A DNA stretch of 64,000 bases from Massilia endophytica (GTDB taxonomy: Bacteria > Pseudomonadota > Gammaproteobacteria > Burkholderiales > Burkholderiaceae_D), in assembly GCF_021165955.1 (NCBI RefSeq), contig NZ_CP088952.1, positions 5,323,551 through 5,387,550 on the forward strand. Direction: 5' to 3'. This document shows, piece after piece, positions 1-8,327 of this stretch. The first letter of the stretch is position 1. Every line of letters begins with the position of its first letter. The position numbers were made by a program, and so were the translations under genes. The notes below the pieces were generated by a model. It made no database searches, was not told the origin of the DNA, and worked only from the letters and a program-made list of their open reading frames with translations.

Positions 1-212
1 TGGACGGCAAGCCAATCGACGGCCGCGTGGGCGCTCCGGGCGACCGGCCTGCAAAGACCGCGCTCTCCGACCGCATCTCGAAAGACCTGGCGAAGCGCGG
101 CTTCAAGTTCGTGGGCTCCACCATCGTTTACGCCTATATGCAGGGCATCGGCATGGTCAACGACCATGACCTTGGCTGTTTCCGCCATGCAGAGTGCAAG
201 CGCCTCGCTTAG
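1..212 (+). CDS. tag: DNA-3-methyladenine glycosylase I, C-terminal end (partial)
   Basis: The gene is cut by the left edge; its reading frame enters at base 3 and stops with TAG at 210-212. About 69 residues are visible. They contain the stretch SKDLAKRGFKFVGSTIVYAY followed by MQGIGMVNDHDLGCFRH, which is the typical end of Tag, including the late His and Cys residues that help bind the structural zinc. The family excises 3-methyladenine from alkylated DNA as a cytoplasmic base-excision repair enzyme. The stop lies inside the next gene, which begins at 166 or 187, so the two are probably translationally linked. The N-terminal catalytic part is outside the window. Confidence 0.88.
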   Translation, partial: DGKPIDGRVGAPGDRPAKTALSDRISKDLAKRGFKFVGSTIVYAYMQGIGMVNDHDLGCFRHAECKRLA

Positions 213-1860
213 AAAGGTGGTGCTCGACCTGGCGTTCGGCCAGGGCGAACACTTCGCGCGCGCCCGCAAGGAAAGAAGGGCCGATGAAACCTTGCACTAC
301 ATTGCGCCCGCGCCATCCATGCCCCCACCCTGCGCCCCCGGCTGGCCCAGCGCCGTGCCGGGCATGCACCGCCTGCATCTCGATGGCGGCGCCGTCACGC
401 TGGACCTGCTGATCGGCGACCAAGCCAGTGCGCTGGGAGAAATCGCCGCGCGCGCCGATCATTTCATTGTGGATGGGCCGGTGCCGCAACCGCGCCTTCT
501 GGGGCGGCTTGCGGCGCCCGGCGCCACCCTTCAGGCGCGCTCGCCGGACGACGCAACGCTGCGCGCCCTGCGCAGCGCGGGCTTTGCCTGGCCGGAGCAG
601 CAGGACGAGTGGCTGCATGCCGTCTACGCCAGCCGGCGCCCGCAGGCGCCTGCCGCTCCGCCGCCATCGCGCCGCGCCATCGTCGTCGGTGCAGGCCTGG
701 CGGGCGCCGCGGCCTGCGAGCGCCTGTGCGCGCGCGGCTGGGAAGTCACCCTGGTCGAACGCCACGGGCAGGCCGCACAGGAGGCCTCCGGCAACCGCGC
801 GGGCATCTTCATGCCCCTGCTGTCGAAGGACGACAATATTCCCACCCGCCTCACGCGCGCCGCCTACCTGTACGCCATGCGCCGCTGGCAGGCCCTGGGC
901 GGCTTCGGTGGCGCAATGCAGGGCGCCCAGTGCGGCGTGCTGCAGCTGGCGCGGGACGCGGAACACGCGCAGCTGCAGGAGGAACTGGTGAAGCAGTGGA
1001 ACTATCCGCCGGAGTTCGTGCGGTGGCTGGACCCGCAGGCCGCCAGCGCCGTTCTCGGTTCGGCCACGCCGTCCGGCGCATGGCTGTTCCCGCAAGGCGG
1101 ATGGGCCAATCCCGCATCCATCTGCCGCGCCATGCTGGAAGCCTGCGGTGGGCGCCTGCAAAGGCGCTTCCATTCCGAAGCCGTGCGCATCGAAAGGCGC
1201 GGCGGCGAATGGGCTGTGCTGGATGCCGGAGGCCGCGTGCTCGCCCAGGCGCCGGACCTGGTTCTCGCCAACGGAGCCGGTGCGCTGGCGCTGCCGCCCA
1301 CCGCTCCGCTTCCCCTGTATACCATGCGCGGACAGGTCACGCACCTGCCGGACCAGCGCTTCCCGGCCCTGCCCATGGTGGTGTGCCGCGAGGCGTACAT
1401 GACGCCGCCTGTAGATGGCATCGTCAGCGTTGGCGCCACTTACGACAGCGACGGCGAGCGCGCACTGCGCGCGTCGAGCCAGGAAGAGAACCTGGCGCGC
1501 GCCGAAGAGATCCTCTCGCCAGGCCGCCTCGCGCCGCACCGGCTGGACGAAGCGCCGCTGGCGGGCCGGGTGGGCTTCCGCTGCATGGCGCCCGACCGCC
1601 TTCCATTGGCCGGAACGCTGCCCGACTACGGCGCGCACGGCAGGCCCGAACGCCTGCGCGATGTGCCGCGCCACCCGGGCCTGCATTGTCTTCTTGGCTA
1701 CGCTTCCCGCGGCCTGATCTGGGCGCCCTTGATGGCCGAGCTGCTGGCCAGCCAGCTGGAAGGGGAGCCGCTGCCGCTCGAAGCGGGCCTTGCGGCCGCG
1801 CTCGACCCGGCCCGGTTTTTGTTAAAAGACCGGCGCCGGAGTGTGGCGGCCACGCCATAG
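166..1860 (+). CDS. mnmC: MnmC-like tRNA modification protein with intact FAD oxidoreductase half and reduced methyltransferase half
   Basis: MnmC completes mnm5s2U34 in tRNA wobble positions: the C-terminal FAD domain removes carboxymethyl from cmnm5s2U and the N-terminal domain methylates. Here the FAD half is complete, with a dinucleotide-binding motif near residues 171-187 (VVGAGLAGAAACERL), the ASGNRAG segment, and the C-terminal GYASRGLIWAP segment. The methyltransferase half is short. Motif I is recognisable as LDLAFGQGEH near residue 20, but almost nothing precedes it, and the usual DGFAP-type catalytic segment reads DGPVPQ. The start is uncertain: ATG 166 or ATG 187 both lie inside tag, and no strong ribosome-binding site decides between them. 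I infer the oxidoreductase works and the methylase probably does not. Confidence 0.8.
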   Translation: MTLAVSAMQSASASLRKVVLDLAFGQGEHFARARKERRADETLHYIAPAPSMPPPCAPGWPSAVPGMHRLHLDGGAVTLDLLIGDQASALGEIAARADHFIVDGPVPQPRLLGRLAAPGATLQARSPDDATLRALRSAGFAWPEQQDEWLHAVYASRRPQAPAAPPPSRRAIVVGAGLAGAAACERLCARGWEVTLVERHGQAAQEASGNRAGIFMPLLSKDDNIPTRLTRAAYLYAMRRWQALGGFGGAMQGAQCGVLQLARDAEHAQLQEELVKQWNYPPEFVRWLDPQAASAVLGSATPSGAWLFPQGGWANPASICRAMLEACGGRLQRRFHSEAVRIERRGGEWAVLDAGGRVLAQAPDLVLANGAGALALPPTAPLPLYTMRGQVTHLPDQRFPALPMVVCREAYMTPPVDGIVSVGATYDSDGERALRASSQEENLARAEEILSPGRLAPHRLDEAPLAGRVGFRCMAPDRLPLAGTLPDYGAHGRPERLRDVPRHPGLHCLLGYASRGLIWAPLMAELLASQLEGEPLPLEAGLAAALDPARFLLKDRRRSVAATP

Positions 1861-1866
1861 GCGGCC

Positions 1867-1895
1867 CTGCGTGCGGCGGCTCCAGGCGCTATAAT
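1867..1895 (+). promoter_or_regulatory. Candidate sigma-70 promoter for the kinase/regulator pair
   Basis: A perfect TATAAT lies at 1890-1895 in the gap between mnmC and the histidine kinase. The matching -35 position (1867-1872) reads CTGCGT and is a weak match. Initiation near 1902 would leave a short leader containing AGGAG at 1916-1920 ahead of ATG 1932. Confidence 0.4.
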
Positions 1896-1931
1896 TGAGC
1901 TAACGAAACGTGCACAGGAGCAATACCCAAA

Positions 1932-2633
1932 ATGGAAGACCAAGAACGCTCGCCCGAGCTCTTTCTGTTCCTGGCTTCGACCGTGCACGACATGAAGAAC
2001 TCGATCAGCGTCCTCAGTGGCACGCTGGAGAATCTGCTGGTGCAGGAGCAGCCGAGCCCGGACCAGGCGCAGGCCTGGCCGCAGATGGCGCACATGCTGT
2101 ACCAGACGCGCCGCCTGAACGACAACCTGATGCAGCTGCTTGCCCTCTACAAGGACCTGGGCAAGCCTACCTATCCCTTCGACCCGCGCCCCGTGCAGAT
2201 CCGCGAACTGGTGCAGCAGGTGGCGGACCAGGAGCGCGTGCTGCTGCAGTCGAAGCAGATTGCGCTGGATACCGATTTCGATCCGCAGCTGATCGGCACC
2301 TTCGACGAAGACCTTGTGATCGGCGTGCTCGCCCATGCGGTCAACAACGCCGTGCGCTACACGCACGACCGCATCCGGCTGTCCGTCGAACAGAAGGACG
2401 ACATGCTGGAGTTCCGCGTCGAGGACAACGGCGCGGGCTTTCCGCCCTCCATGCTGGAAGCCGGCGCCGCCGTCGGCAAGGGCGTCAACTTCCTTACCAA
2501 CAGCAGCGGCCTGGGACTCTTCTTCTCCAGCGAAGTGGCCCGCATGCATCGCCACCGCCAGCGCACGGGCAGCATTGCCCTGGAAAATGGAGGCAAGCTG
2601 GGTGGCGGCTGCTTCGTTCTGCGCCTGCCATGA
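1932..2633 (+). CDS. Small soluble sensor histidine kinase
   Basis: This 233-residue protein has no membrane segment and no obvious input domain. It begins almost directly with a dimerisation/phosphoacceptor helix: His19 sits in STVHDMKNSISVL. The ATPase domain follows, with an N box around residues 135-146 (HAVNNAVRYTHD), a G1 box at DNGAGFPP (about 165-172) and a G2-like SGLGLFFS segment. It should autophosphorylate on His19 and pass phosphate to a partner. The response regulator gene overlaps its stop by 4 bases (ATGA), so the two are co-translated and are almost certainly cognate. The stimulus must come from the kinase itself, an interacting protein or the TPR partner. Confidence 0.85.
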   Translation: MEDQERSPELFLFLASTVHDMKNSISVLSGTLENLLVQEQPSPDQAQAWPQMAHMLYQTRRLNDNLMQLLALYKDLGKPTYPFDPRPVQIRELVQQVADQERVLLQSKQIALDTDFDPQLIGTFDEDLVIGVLAHAVNNAVRYTHDRIRLSVEQKDDMLEFRVEDNGAGFPPSMLEAGAAVGKGVNFLTNSSGLGLFFSSEVARMHRHRQRTGSIALENGGKLGGGCFVLRLP

Positions 2634-4306
2634 AAACCTCCGCTGCAAAGATCGGCGACATCACCGATGTCAACTGGGCCGAGAAACGCTACCTGATCGT
2701 CGACGACTTCGTCGGCATCCGCCAGCTGCTGCGCGAGTCGCTGCGCAATATCGGCGCCAAGCACATCGACCAGGCCTCGAGCGGCGGCGAAGCCATGACC
2801 CTGCTGGCGCGCACGCATTACGACGTGGTGCTGTGCGACTTCAACCTGGGCGAGGGCAAGAACGGCCAGCAGGTGCTGGAGGAGTGCAGGGCGCGCAACC
2901 TCATGATCCCGAGCAGCGTGTGGCTCACGGTGTCAGCCGAGAAGAGCGTGGAATCCGTGATGGGCGCGGCCGAACACCAGCCGGACGCCTACATCATCAA
3001 GCCCATTACCGAAGGCGTGCTGCTCACGCGCCTGAACCGCGTGTGGCACCGCAAGCAGATCTTCCGCGAGATCGACCGCGCCTACATCGAAAAGGACTAC
3101 CTGCGCGCGGCCAAGCTGTGCGACGAGCAGATTGCCGAGAACAAGATTCACGAGCTGGACCTGCTGCGCATGAAGGCCAACCTGCTGATGAAGGCAGGCG
3201 AGCCCGATCAGGCGCGTGCCGTGTACGAGCGCGTGCTGGAAGAGCGCGAATACAATTGGGCCCGCACGGGCCTGGGCAAGATCCGCATGGCCAACGGCGA
3301 CCTCGAGGCCGCGCGCCAGATGTTCCACAACGTGATGACGGAGAACCGCTACTACATCGACGCCTACGACCAGCTGGCGGCAGCCCTGCTCACAATGGGC
3401 GAATACGAGGAAGCCTGCGCGGTGCTCGAAAGCGCGGCCAAGCTCTCGCCCAATTCCGTGCAGCGGCAGCGCACCCTGGGCAATACGGCGCTCAGGGTGG
3501 GCAATATCGCGCTGGCCGAAAAGGCCTTCCGCAAGTCCATCCAGGTCGGCGAGTATTCCGTGTTCAAGACGGTGGATCCCTATTTCGGCCTGGCGCGCGT
3601 CTGCGGCCAGAAGGGCGACATCAAGGAGGCGCTGGCGCTGCTGGCCGTGGTGCGGCGCGACTTCCCGCACGACGTGGTGGAGCTGCGGTCCAAGATCATC
3701 GAGGGCCTGGTCTACCACGAAAGCGGCGACTACCGGCGTGCGCGCAAGGCGGGCGACGAGCTGGAAGAGATGCTCAAGGCCGACCCCGCGCGGCCGGATA
3801 CGGCCACCTGCATGGAAATGGCGACCCTGCTGTTCGCCGTGGGTGTGAAGGAAGCACCGGTCGAGCTGCTGTGCCACGTCATCCGCAACAACCACGACAA
3901 CCAGCTGCTGCTGGACGACGTGCAGAAGGTCTTCGAGCAGGCGCGCATGAGCGAAGAGGCCGAAGCGCTCATCGCCTCCTCGCGCCGCGAGGCGACGGAG
4001 GTCATGAACAAGGGCGTGCTGTTGTGGAAGACCGGCAAGCTAGCCGAGGCTGTGGAATGGATGCGCGAAGCGCGCCAGCGCCTGCCGGACAATATGCGTA
4101 TCCTCTTCAACTCGGCGCAAATGCTGATCTCGCACATGCAGAAGCACGGCTACGACGAGGCCCTGATGATGGAAGCGAACAGTGTGCTGATGCACGTGGA
4201 CCGCATCGCGCCGGGCCAGCAGCGCTTCGCCCAGCTGATCGAACAGCTGCAGCAGCTCCTGCCGGGGCGGGGCATCACCCCGGCTGCCGAAGACGGCGTG
4301 TTCTGA
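2630..4306 (+). CDS. Response regulator with receiver domain and TPR repeats
   Basis: The protein has 558 residues. The receiver domain occupies about residues 20-135, with the acidic pair D25-D26 in LIVDDFVG, phosphoacceptor D70 in VVLCDFNLG and a conserved Lys in YIIKPITEG. The remaining ~400 residues are helical repeats of TPR type (for example the repeat around GEPDQARAVYERVLEE and later GEYEEACAVLESAAKLSP). There is no DNA-binding or enzymatic output domain, so the output is probably a protein-protein contact controlled by phosphorylation. The open frame extends further upstream, but the start is fixed by the ATGA overlap with the kinase stop. Receiver-TPR proteins of this build occur in proteobacteria, but their targets are mostly unknown. 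Confidence 0.85.
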   Translation: MKTSAAKIGDITDVNWAEKRYLIVDDFVGIRQLLRESLRNIGAKHIDQASSGGEAMTLLARTHYDVVLCDFNLGEGKNGQQVLEECRARNLMIPSSVWLTVSAEKSVESVMGAAEHQPDAYIIKPITEGVLLTRLNRVWHRKQIFREIDRAYIEKDYLRAAKLCDEQIAENKIHELDLLRMKANLLMKAGEPDQARAVYERVLEEREYNWARTGLGKIRMANGDLEAARQMFHNVMTENRYYIDAYDQLAAALLTMGEYEEACAVLESAAKLSPNSVQRQRTLGNTALRVGNIALAEKAFRKSIQVGEYSVFKTVDPYFGLARVCGQKGDIKEALALLAVVRRDFPHDVVELRSKIIEGLVYHESGDYRRARKAGDELEEMLKADPARPDTATCMEMATLLFAVGVKEAPVELLCHVIRNNHDNQLLLDDVQKVFEQARMSEEAEALIASSRREATEVMNKGVLLWKTGKLAEAVEWMREARQRLPDNMRILFNSAQMLISHMQKHGYDEALMMEANSVLMHVDRIAPGQQRFAQLIEQLQQLLPGRGITPAAEDGVF

Positions 4307-4309
4307 GGC

Positions 4310-4906
4310 TTACTGCTTCGGCGCCTTCGGCGTGCGCTTCGGCTTCGCTGGCGCCTCATCGGCCTTGGCGGGTTCGGGCTTCTTCACCGTATCCGCCGCC
4401 ATCGCATTGTTCACGGCTTGCGTGAACTGCTCCTGCAGCATATTCCACCACGCGGCCGGATTGGCCATCTGGCCCGCCGCCGCGGCGGCAGGATCGGGCG
4501 CTTCGGTCTTGGCGGGGCCGTCCGCGCCATTCCCCGTTTCGCCCTGATGGAAGAAGGCCGAGGCGTAGGGATTGTTCTCGAACAGGGATTTGTCCGTCTT
4601 GCCCGGCTGCTGCATGGAGGCGGCGAAACTCTGCCCCATGGACTTGAGCGTGGCGATGGTATTGCGCTGCACTTCCAGCGCCTGGATGCTACTGCGCAGC
4701 ATGGTGCCGTTCAGGTTGAGCCAGGCCTCGACCGCCTTCAGGTCGTTGATCTTCTTGTCCAGCTCGTCCACGGACAGCGTCGGCGTCGCAATGCCGGGCA
4801 GGCTCACGCCGGGCACGCCCATGCTGCCCCAAAGGTTCTTCACGAAGTCCAGCGTGTCCGTCATGACGGTCGCGCCAGGCATGGGGGGCATCTGTGGATT
4901 GCTCAT
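4310..4906 (-). CDS. phaM: PhaM-type polyhydroxyalkanoate granule regulatory protein
   Basis: The 198-residue protein matches the PhaM family by its N-terminal half: a DTLDFVKNLWGSMG segment, then TLSVDELDKKINDLKAVEAWL, then LRSSIQALEVQRNTIATLKSMG. In Cupriavidus PhaM binds PHA granules, activates PHA synthase PhaC and tethers granules to the nucleoid. The C-terminus here is Ala/Pro/Lys-rich (KPKRTPKAPKQ), like the DNA-binding tail of the family but shorter. The middle is a low-complexity Ala/Pro linker. The gene converges on the receiver-TPR gene with only 3 bases between the stops and is divergent from the DUF3108 gene. No PHA synthesis genes are in the window. Confidence 0.8.
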   Translation of the reverse strand: MSNPQMPPMPGATVMTDTLDFVKNLWGSMGVPGVSLPGIATPTLSVDELDKKINDLKAVEAWLNLNGTMLRSSIQALEVQRNTIATLKSMGQSFAASMQQPGKTDKSLFENNPYASAFFHQGETGNGADGPAKTEAPDPAAAAAGQMANPAAWWNMLQEQFTQAVNNAMAADTVKKPEPAKADEAPAKPKRTPKAPKQ

Positions 4907-4969
4907 GTCGGTCTCCGGTGGCGGGGCAAGCGCTTAGCGTAGCAGAAGGAGAGGCGTTACACTAGCGCC

Positions 4970-6118
4970 ATGGCAATGGTCCCTTCCTCTTTCCGCGCCC
5001 GCCGCATCCTGGCCCTGGGCGCCATCACCGTAGCGCTGCATTACGCGACCATTGACTGGCTGGCCGGCCGCATCGGGGTTCAGCAAGCGGAGCAGCACCC
5101 CCTGCCGGTGGCGGCGCAGATCCGCATGACCCAGCCCGCACCGCCTGCGCCAGCCGCGCCGCCCGCGCCTGTGCCCGAGAAGCGCGCGGCCGCGCCCAAA
5201 CCCAAGCCGGTGCGCAAGGCGGCTCCACCACCTGCGCCGGCGCCCGAGCCGGCGGAAGGCGACACGGGAAGCGCAGCCCTGGCGGCGGGAGCGCCGGAGG
5301 GCACGCCGGGTGCCGAAGCCGCCGCGGCCGAGTCCTCGGCGCCTGCCGAGCCGGCGCCGCAGGAGCAAGCTGGCGCTGCTCCCGCCGCGCCCCCGGTAAA
5401 ATCCGCGCAGCCCAATGCGGCCGAACCGGGGCCGGACGGCGTGCGCCGCTTCAATGTCAACCTTCCGCCGTCTGCCGCGTTCGAACTGGAAGTGAAGCGC
5501 AAGGATGCCGATGGCACCAACTGGACCGGCGTGGCCGACATGCGCTGGGAAACGGACGGCAGCAGGTACAAGGTGGGCCTGGAAGTGGGCATCAGCATGC
5601 TGATCACGCGAATCAGCCTGCTCACGCTGAACAGCGAGGGCATTGTGGACGACAACGGCATCGCGCCGCTCACCATGATGGAGAAGCGCCGCAGCCGGTC
5701 CGCGACCAGGACGCACTTCAACCAGGACGAGAAGCGCATCACCTTCTCGGCCAGCACGGCCAGCGCGCAGCTGCTGCCGGGCGCGCAGGACAAGGCCACG
5801 GTGCCCTTCCAGCTGGCCGCCATCGGCCGCGCGGACGTGAACCAGTTCGCGGGCGATATCGACATCCAGGTGGGGGAGGACCGCAATGCCGCCATCTACC
5901 GCTTCCAGCTGGTGGGCGAAGAGGAGATCGAAACGAAGATGGGCAAGCTGGTGACGATGCGCCTGGCGCGCCCGCCGCGCCCCGGCAGTTATAACGCGCG
6001 CCTGGATATCTGGCTGGCGCCAGGCCTGGACTGGTATCCGGTCCAGATCAGGAATACGGAAGGCAGCGGCGCCGTGACCACGCAGACGGTGACGAAGATC
6101 GTGGCCGCGCCACAATAA
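4970..6118 (+). CDS. DUF3108 domain protein with N-terminal membrane anchor and Pro/Ala linker
   Basis: The 382-residue protein has an N-terminal hydrophobic helix (about residues 12-30), then roughly 100 residues rich in Pro, Ala and Lys resembling the spacer of TonB-like proteins, then a C-terminal DUF3108 domain (about 160-375). The domain carries the typical DIWLAPGLDWYPVQIR segment. DUF3108 is a periplasmic beta-rich fold of unknown function. The layout suggests an inner-membrane anchor with the domain reaching across the periplasm. A second DUF3108 gene follows 11 bases downstream in the same direction. ATG 4970 and ATG 4976 are both possible starts; a GGAG-like site lies near 4947. Confidence 0.75.
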   Translation: MAMVPSSFRARRILALGAITVALHYATIDWLAGRIGVQQAEQHPLPVAAQIRMTQPAPPAPAAPPAPVPEKRAAAPKPKPVRKAAPPPAPAPEPAEGDTGSAALAAGAPEGTPGAEAAAAESSAPAEPAPQEQAGAAPAAPPVKSAQPNAAEPGPDGVRRFNVNLPPSAAFELEVKRKDADGTNWTGVADMRWETDGSRYKVGLEVGISMLITRISLLTLNSEGIVDDNGIAPLTMMEKRRSRSATRTHFNQDEKRITFSASTASAQLLPGAQDKATVPFQLAAIGRADVNQFAGDIDIQVGEDRNAAIYRFQLVGEEEIETKMGKLVTMRLARPPRPGSYNARLDIWLAPGLDWYPVQIRNTEGSGAVTTQTVTKIVAAPQ

Positions 6119-6129
6119 GGAACAGCAGA

Positions 6130-6855
6130 ATGACATTGACGAAAACCGCCGTACTCGCCGTACTGTGCCTGGGCACGGCCGCCATGGCCGCGGACCGGCA
6201 CCCCTTCAGCCTTCCGCCGTCGGCGGACCTCAGTTATTCCGTGAAGGCCAGCACCCACGGCCTGCCTCTTAGCGGCACGGGCACCGTGAGCTGGCGCCAG
6301 GGCGACGGCAAATACTCGCTGCTCACCGAAGCGCGCTCCGGCCTGTTCGGCAAGGTGCTCGAACACCGCAGCGAGGGCAGCATCGACGAATACGGCCTGG
6401 CCCCGGCCACCTATTTCGAGAAGCGCATCCGCAAATCGGCCACCACCACCACCTTCCGGCGCGACGCGGGTGTGGTGGAATTCTCGGGCGGGGACAAGGA
6501 AGTCCCGCTCAAGGGCGGGGAGCAGGACCGCAGCAGTGCGCCCTGGCAGCTGGCCGCCATGGCCCGCAAGTCGCCGGAAAAGTTCAAGCCCGGCAGCGAG
6601 TGGTCCTTCATGGTGGCGGGCCGCCGCGACGCCGAGCCCTGGGTGTTCAAAGTTGTTGGTACGGAAACCCTCGAAACAGGCATGGGCGAGGTGAAAGCCC
6701 TGCATTTCAGCAAGGCGCCGCCCAAAAACAACAAGGGCCAGCAGGTGGACCTGTGGCTTGCCCCCTCCCTCGACTGGTATCCCGTGCGCATCCTCTTCAT
6801 GGAGGAGGACGGGGATTCCTTCGACCAGCAACTGGAGAAAGTTGCAAAGAAGTAA
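6130..6855 (+). CDS. Exported DUF3108 domain protein
   Basis: This 241-residue protein begins with a clear signal peptide (MTLTKTAVLAVLCLGTAAMA, cleavage after AMA). The rest is one DUF3108 domain ending in VDLWLAPSLDWYPVRILF, the same signature as its upstream neighbour. It lies 11 bases behind that gene and is probably co-transcribed. The pair looks like a duplication in which one copy is tethered through a long linker and the other is free in the periplasm. The molecular function of the family is unknown. Confidence 0.75.
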   Translation: MTLTKTAVLAVLCLGTAAMAADRHPFSLPPSADLSYSVKASTHGLPLSGTGTVSWRQGDGKYSLLTEARSGLFGKVLEHRSEGSIDEYGLAPATYFEKRIRKSATTTTFRRDAGVVEFSGGDKEVPLKGGEQDRSSAPWQLAAMARKSPEKFKPGSEWSFMVAGRRDAEPWVFKVVGTETLETGMGEVKALHFSKAPPKNNKGQQVDLWLAPSLDWYPVRILFMEEDGDSFDQQLEKVAKK

Positions 6856-6885
6856 CACATTCGAGGCTGGGAATGGACCCGGAGC

Positions 6886-6894
6886 TGGTATACT
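6886..6894 (+). promoter_or_regulatory. Candidate extended -10 promoter for the condensin-like operon
   Basis: The sequence TGGTATACT at 6886-6894 combines the TGn element with a near-consensus TATACT hexamer. No good -35 hexamer lies 16-18 bases upstream, which is normal for extended -10 promoters. Transcription would start near 6901, about 60 bases before the first gene of the operon at 6963. Confidence 0.35.
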
Positions 6895-6962
6895 GACGCC
6901 CCCGCCTGGCATCGTGAGATGATGTCAAACTTGCACCAGTCGGGCCAGCCTACCGGAGTCCA

Positions 6963-8327
6963 ATGAACATCATGGCAAGCGCAGCAGCCGCTGCGGACCA
7001 CAACCCGAGCGTGCAGGAGCAGCAGGACGCCCTGCAGGCGCACTTCCAGCCCCACATATCGGCAGACGAGATCGAGCAGGTATACCACCTGAAGCGCGCC
7101 CAGCCGTTGCTGCAGGTCTTTACCGCCCTGTTCCATGGCGGTTTCGAAGGCGTGCTGGTGCGTCTGCTCGTGCTGCGCGAACTGGCCAACGACCCGAGCG
7201 TGTCCGCCTTCTCCCGCGCGGACATCAACACCCGCCTGGCCTACCTGCTGCCCGAAAGCCTGGAAACGGTGCTGAACCGCCTGCGCTCGAACGGCCTGCT
7301 GGCCTGGGATGCGCAGCAGGGCGTCTACCGCGTGACGCCGATGGCGCGCAATGTGCTCTCCGCCATCGACGGCCTGCTGGCACTGGGCCAGGACGAGGAC
7401 GAAGCCGACATGGGCTTCCTGCTGTCGCAGGTGGCGGGCGCCCAGGCCGTGGGCGGCATCACCGCCGAACAGCTGCAGCACCTGCTGGGCCGCCTGGTGG
7501 ACCTGACCGAAGAATTCCGCGACGCGATTGCGTCCGGCTCCGAATTCCGCCTGCGCGAATCGCAGGCCAAGTGGCACCAGGCCTGCGACTGGGTGGAGAA
7601 GGGCAGCGAGATCCTGCGCGCCATCACCAGCGACGAGAATGCGGACAGCGCCACCCACCGCGCCGCCCAGGCCATCGGCCGCGCCCAGAGCGCGCTGCTG
7701 AACATGCAGGGCATGTTCTCGCGCGCCCTGAACCAGATCGAGCGCCAGCGCGTGCACCTCGGCCAGTCCGGCCTCTCCACCACCGACATCAAGCGCTGGC
7801 TGCTGGCGCATGAAGACCTGGCCTCCCTGGCGGAAGACGCCATCGACCAGCCGGTGAAGCCCCTCTTCATCACGCCCGCCGAAATGATCGACGTGGCGGA
7901 GACCGAGCTGCTGGCCGAACGCGCGGGCGCCATCGGCAACGGCCTGCCTGCGGGCCAGGACGCGCCCACCACCATCAACGACACGCCCGCCATGCAGAAG
8001 GAACTGGACGACTGGCTTGCCCGCCTCTCGGACTTCGCAAACCTGAACAACTTCCCCAGCATCGCCGAGGAGTCGCCGAAAGAGATTCCGGTGCACGACT
8101 CGCTGCTGCCCGCGAGCTTCGCCGTGGCGTCCTACCGCGCCTCGCTGCTGCCGCTGCTGGGCGATGCCGCCGAGGCAAGCCTGCAAGGCGCCACCGCCGA
8201 ACTGGCGCGCCTGCCTCTCACCTTTACGCCGAGCGACACCATGGTCAAGCTGCCCGATCTCGAAGTGGCCGCCATGAGCATGGCCTCCCTCTCACTGAAC
8301 CTGGAAAGCGGCAAGGCCGATGAATGA
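6963..8327 (+). CDS. MksF-like kleisin subunit of a condensin-like (Mks) complex
   Basis: The 454-residue protein is the first of three tightly packed genes. It contains a winged-helix-like region at about residues 75-125 (FSRADINTRLAYLL, then VLNRLRSNGLLAWD and GVYRVTPMARNVL) and long helical segments after it. Size, position and gene order (kleisin-like, small winged-helix, SMC-like ATPase) fit MksF-MksE-MksB and the related JetA-JetB-JetC of Wadjet. The kleisin bridges the ATPase heads of the SMC dimer. The identification rests mainly on synteny and architecture, because kleisins diverge strongly. The stop overlaps the next start by 8 bases. ATG 6963 and ATG 6972 are both possible starts. 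Confidence 0.65.
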   Translation: MNIMASAAAAADHNPSVQEQQDALQAHFQPHISADEIEQVYHLKRAQPLLQVFTALFHGGFEGVLVRLLVLRELANDPSVSAFSRADINTRLAYLLPESLETVLNRLRSNGLLAWDAQQGVYRVTPMARNVLSAIDGLLALGQDEDEADMGFLLSQVAGAQAVGGITAEQLQHLLGRLVDLTEEFRDAIASGSEFRLRESQAKWHQACDWVEKGSEILRAITSDENADSATHRAAQAIGRAQSALLNMQGMFSRALNQIERQRVHLGQSGLSTTDIKRWLLAHEDLASLAEDAIDQPVKPLFITPAEMIDVAETELLAERAGAIGNGLPAGQDAPTTINDTPAMQKELDDWLARLSDFANLNNFPSIAEESPKEIPVHDSLLPASFAVASYRASLLPLLGDAAEASLQGATAELARLPLTFTPSDTMVKLPDLEVAAMSMASLSLNLESGKADE

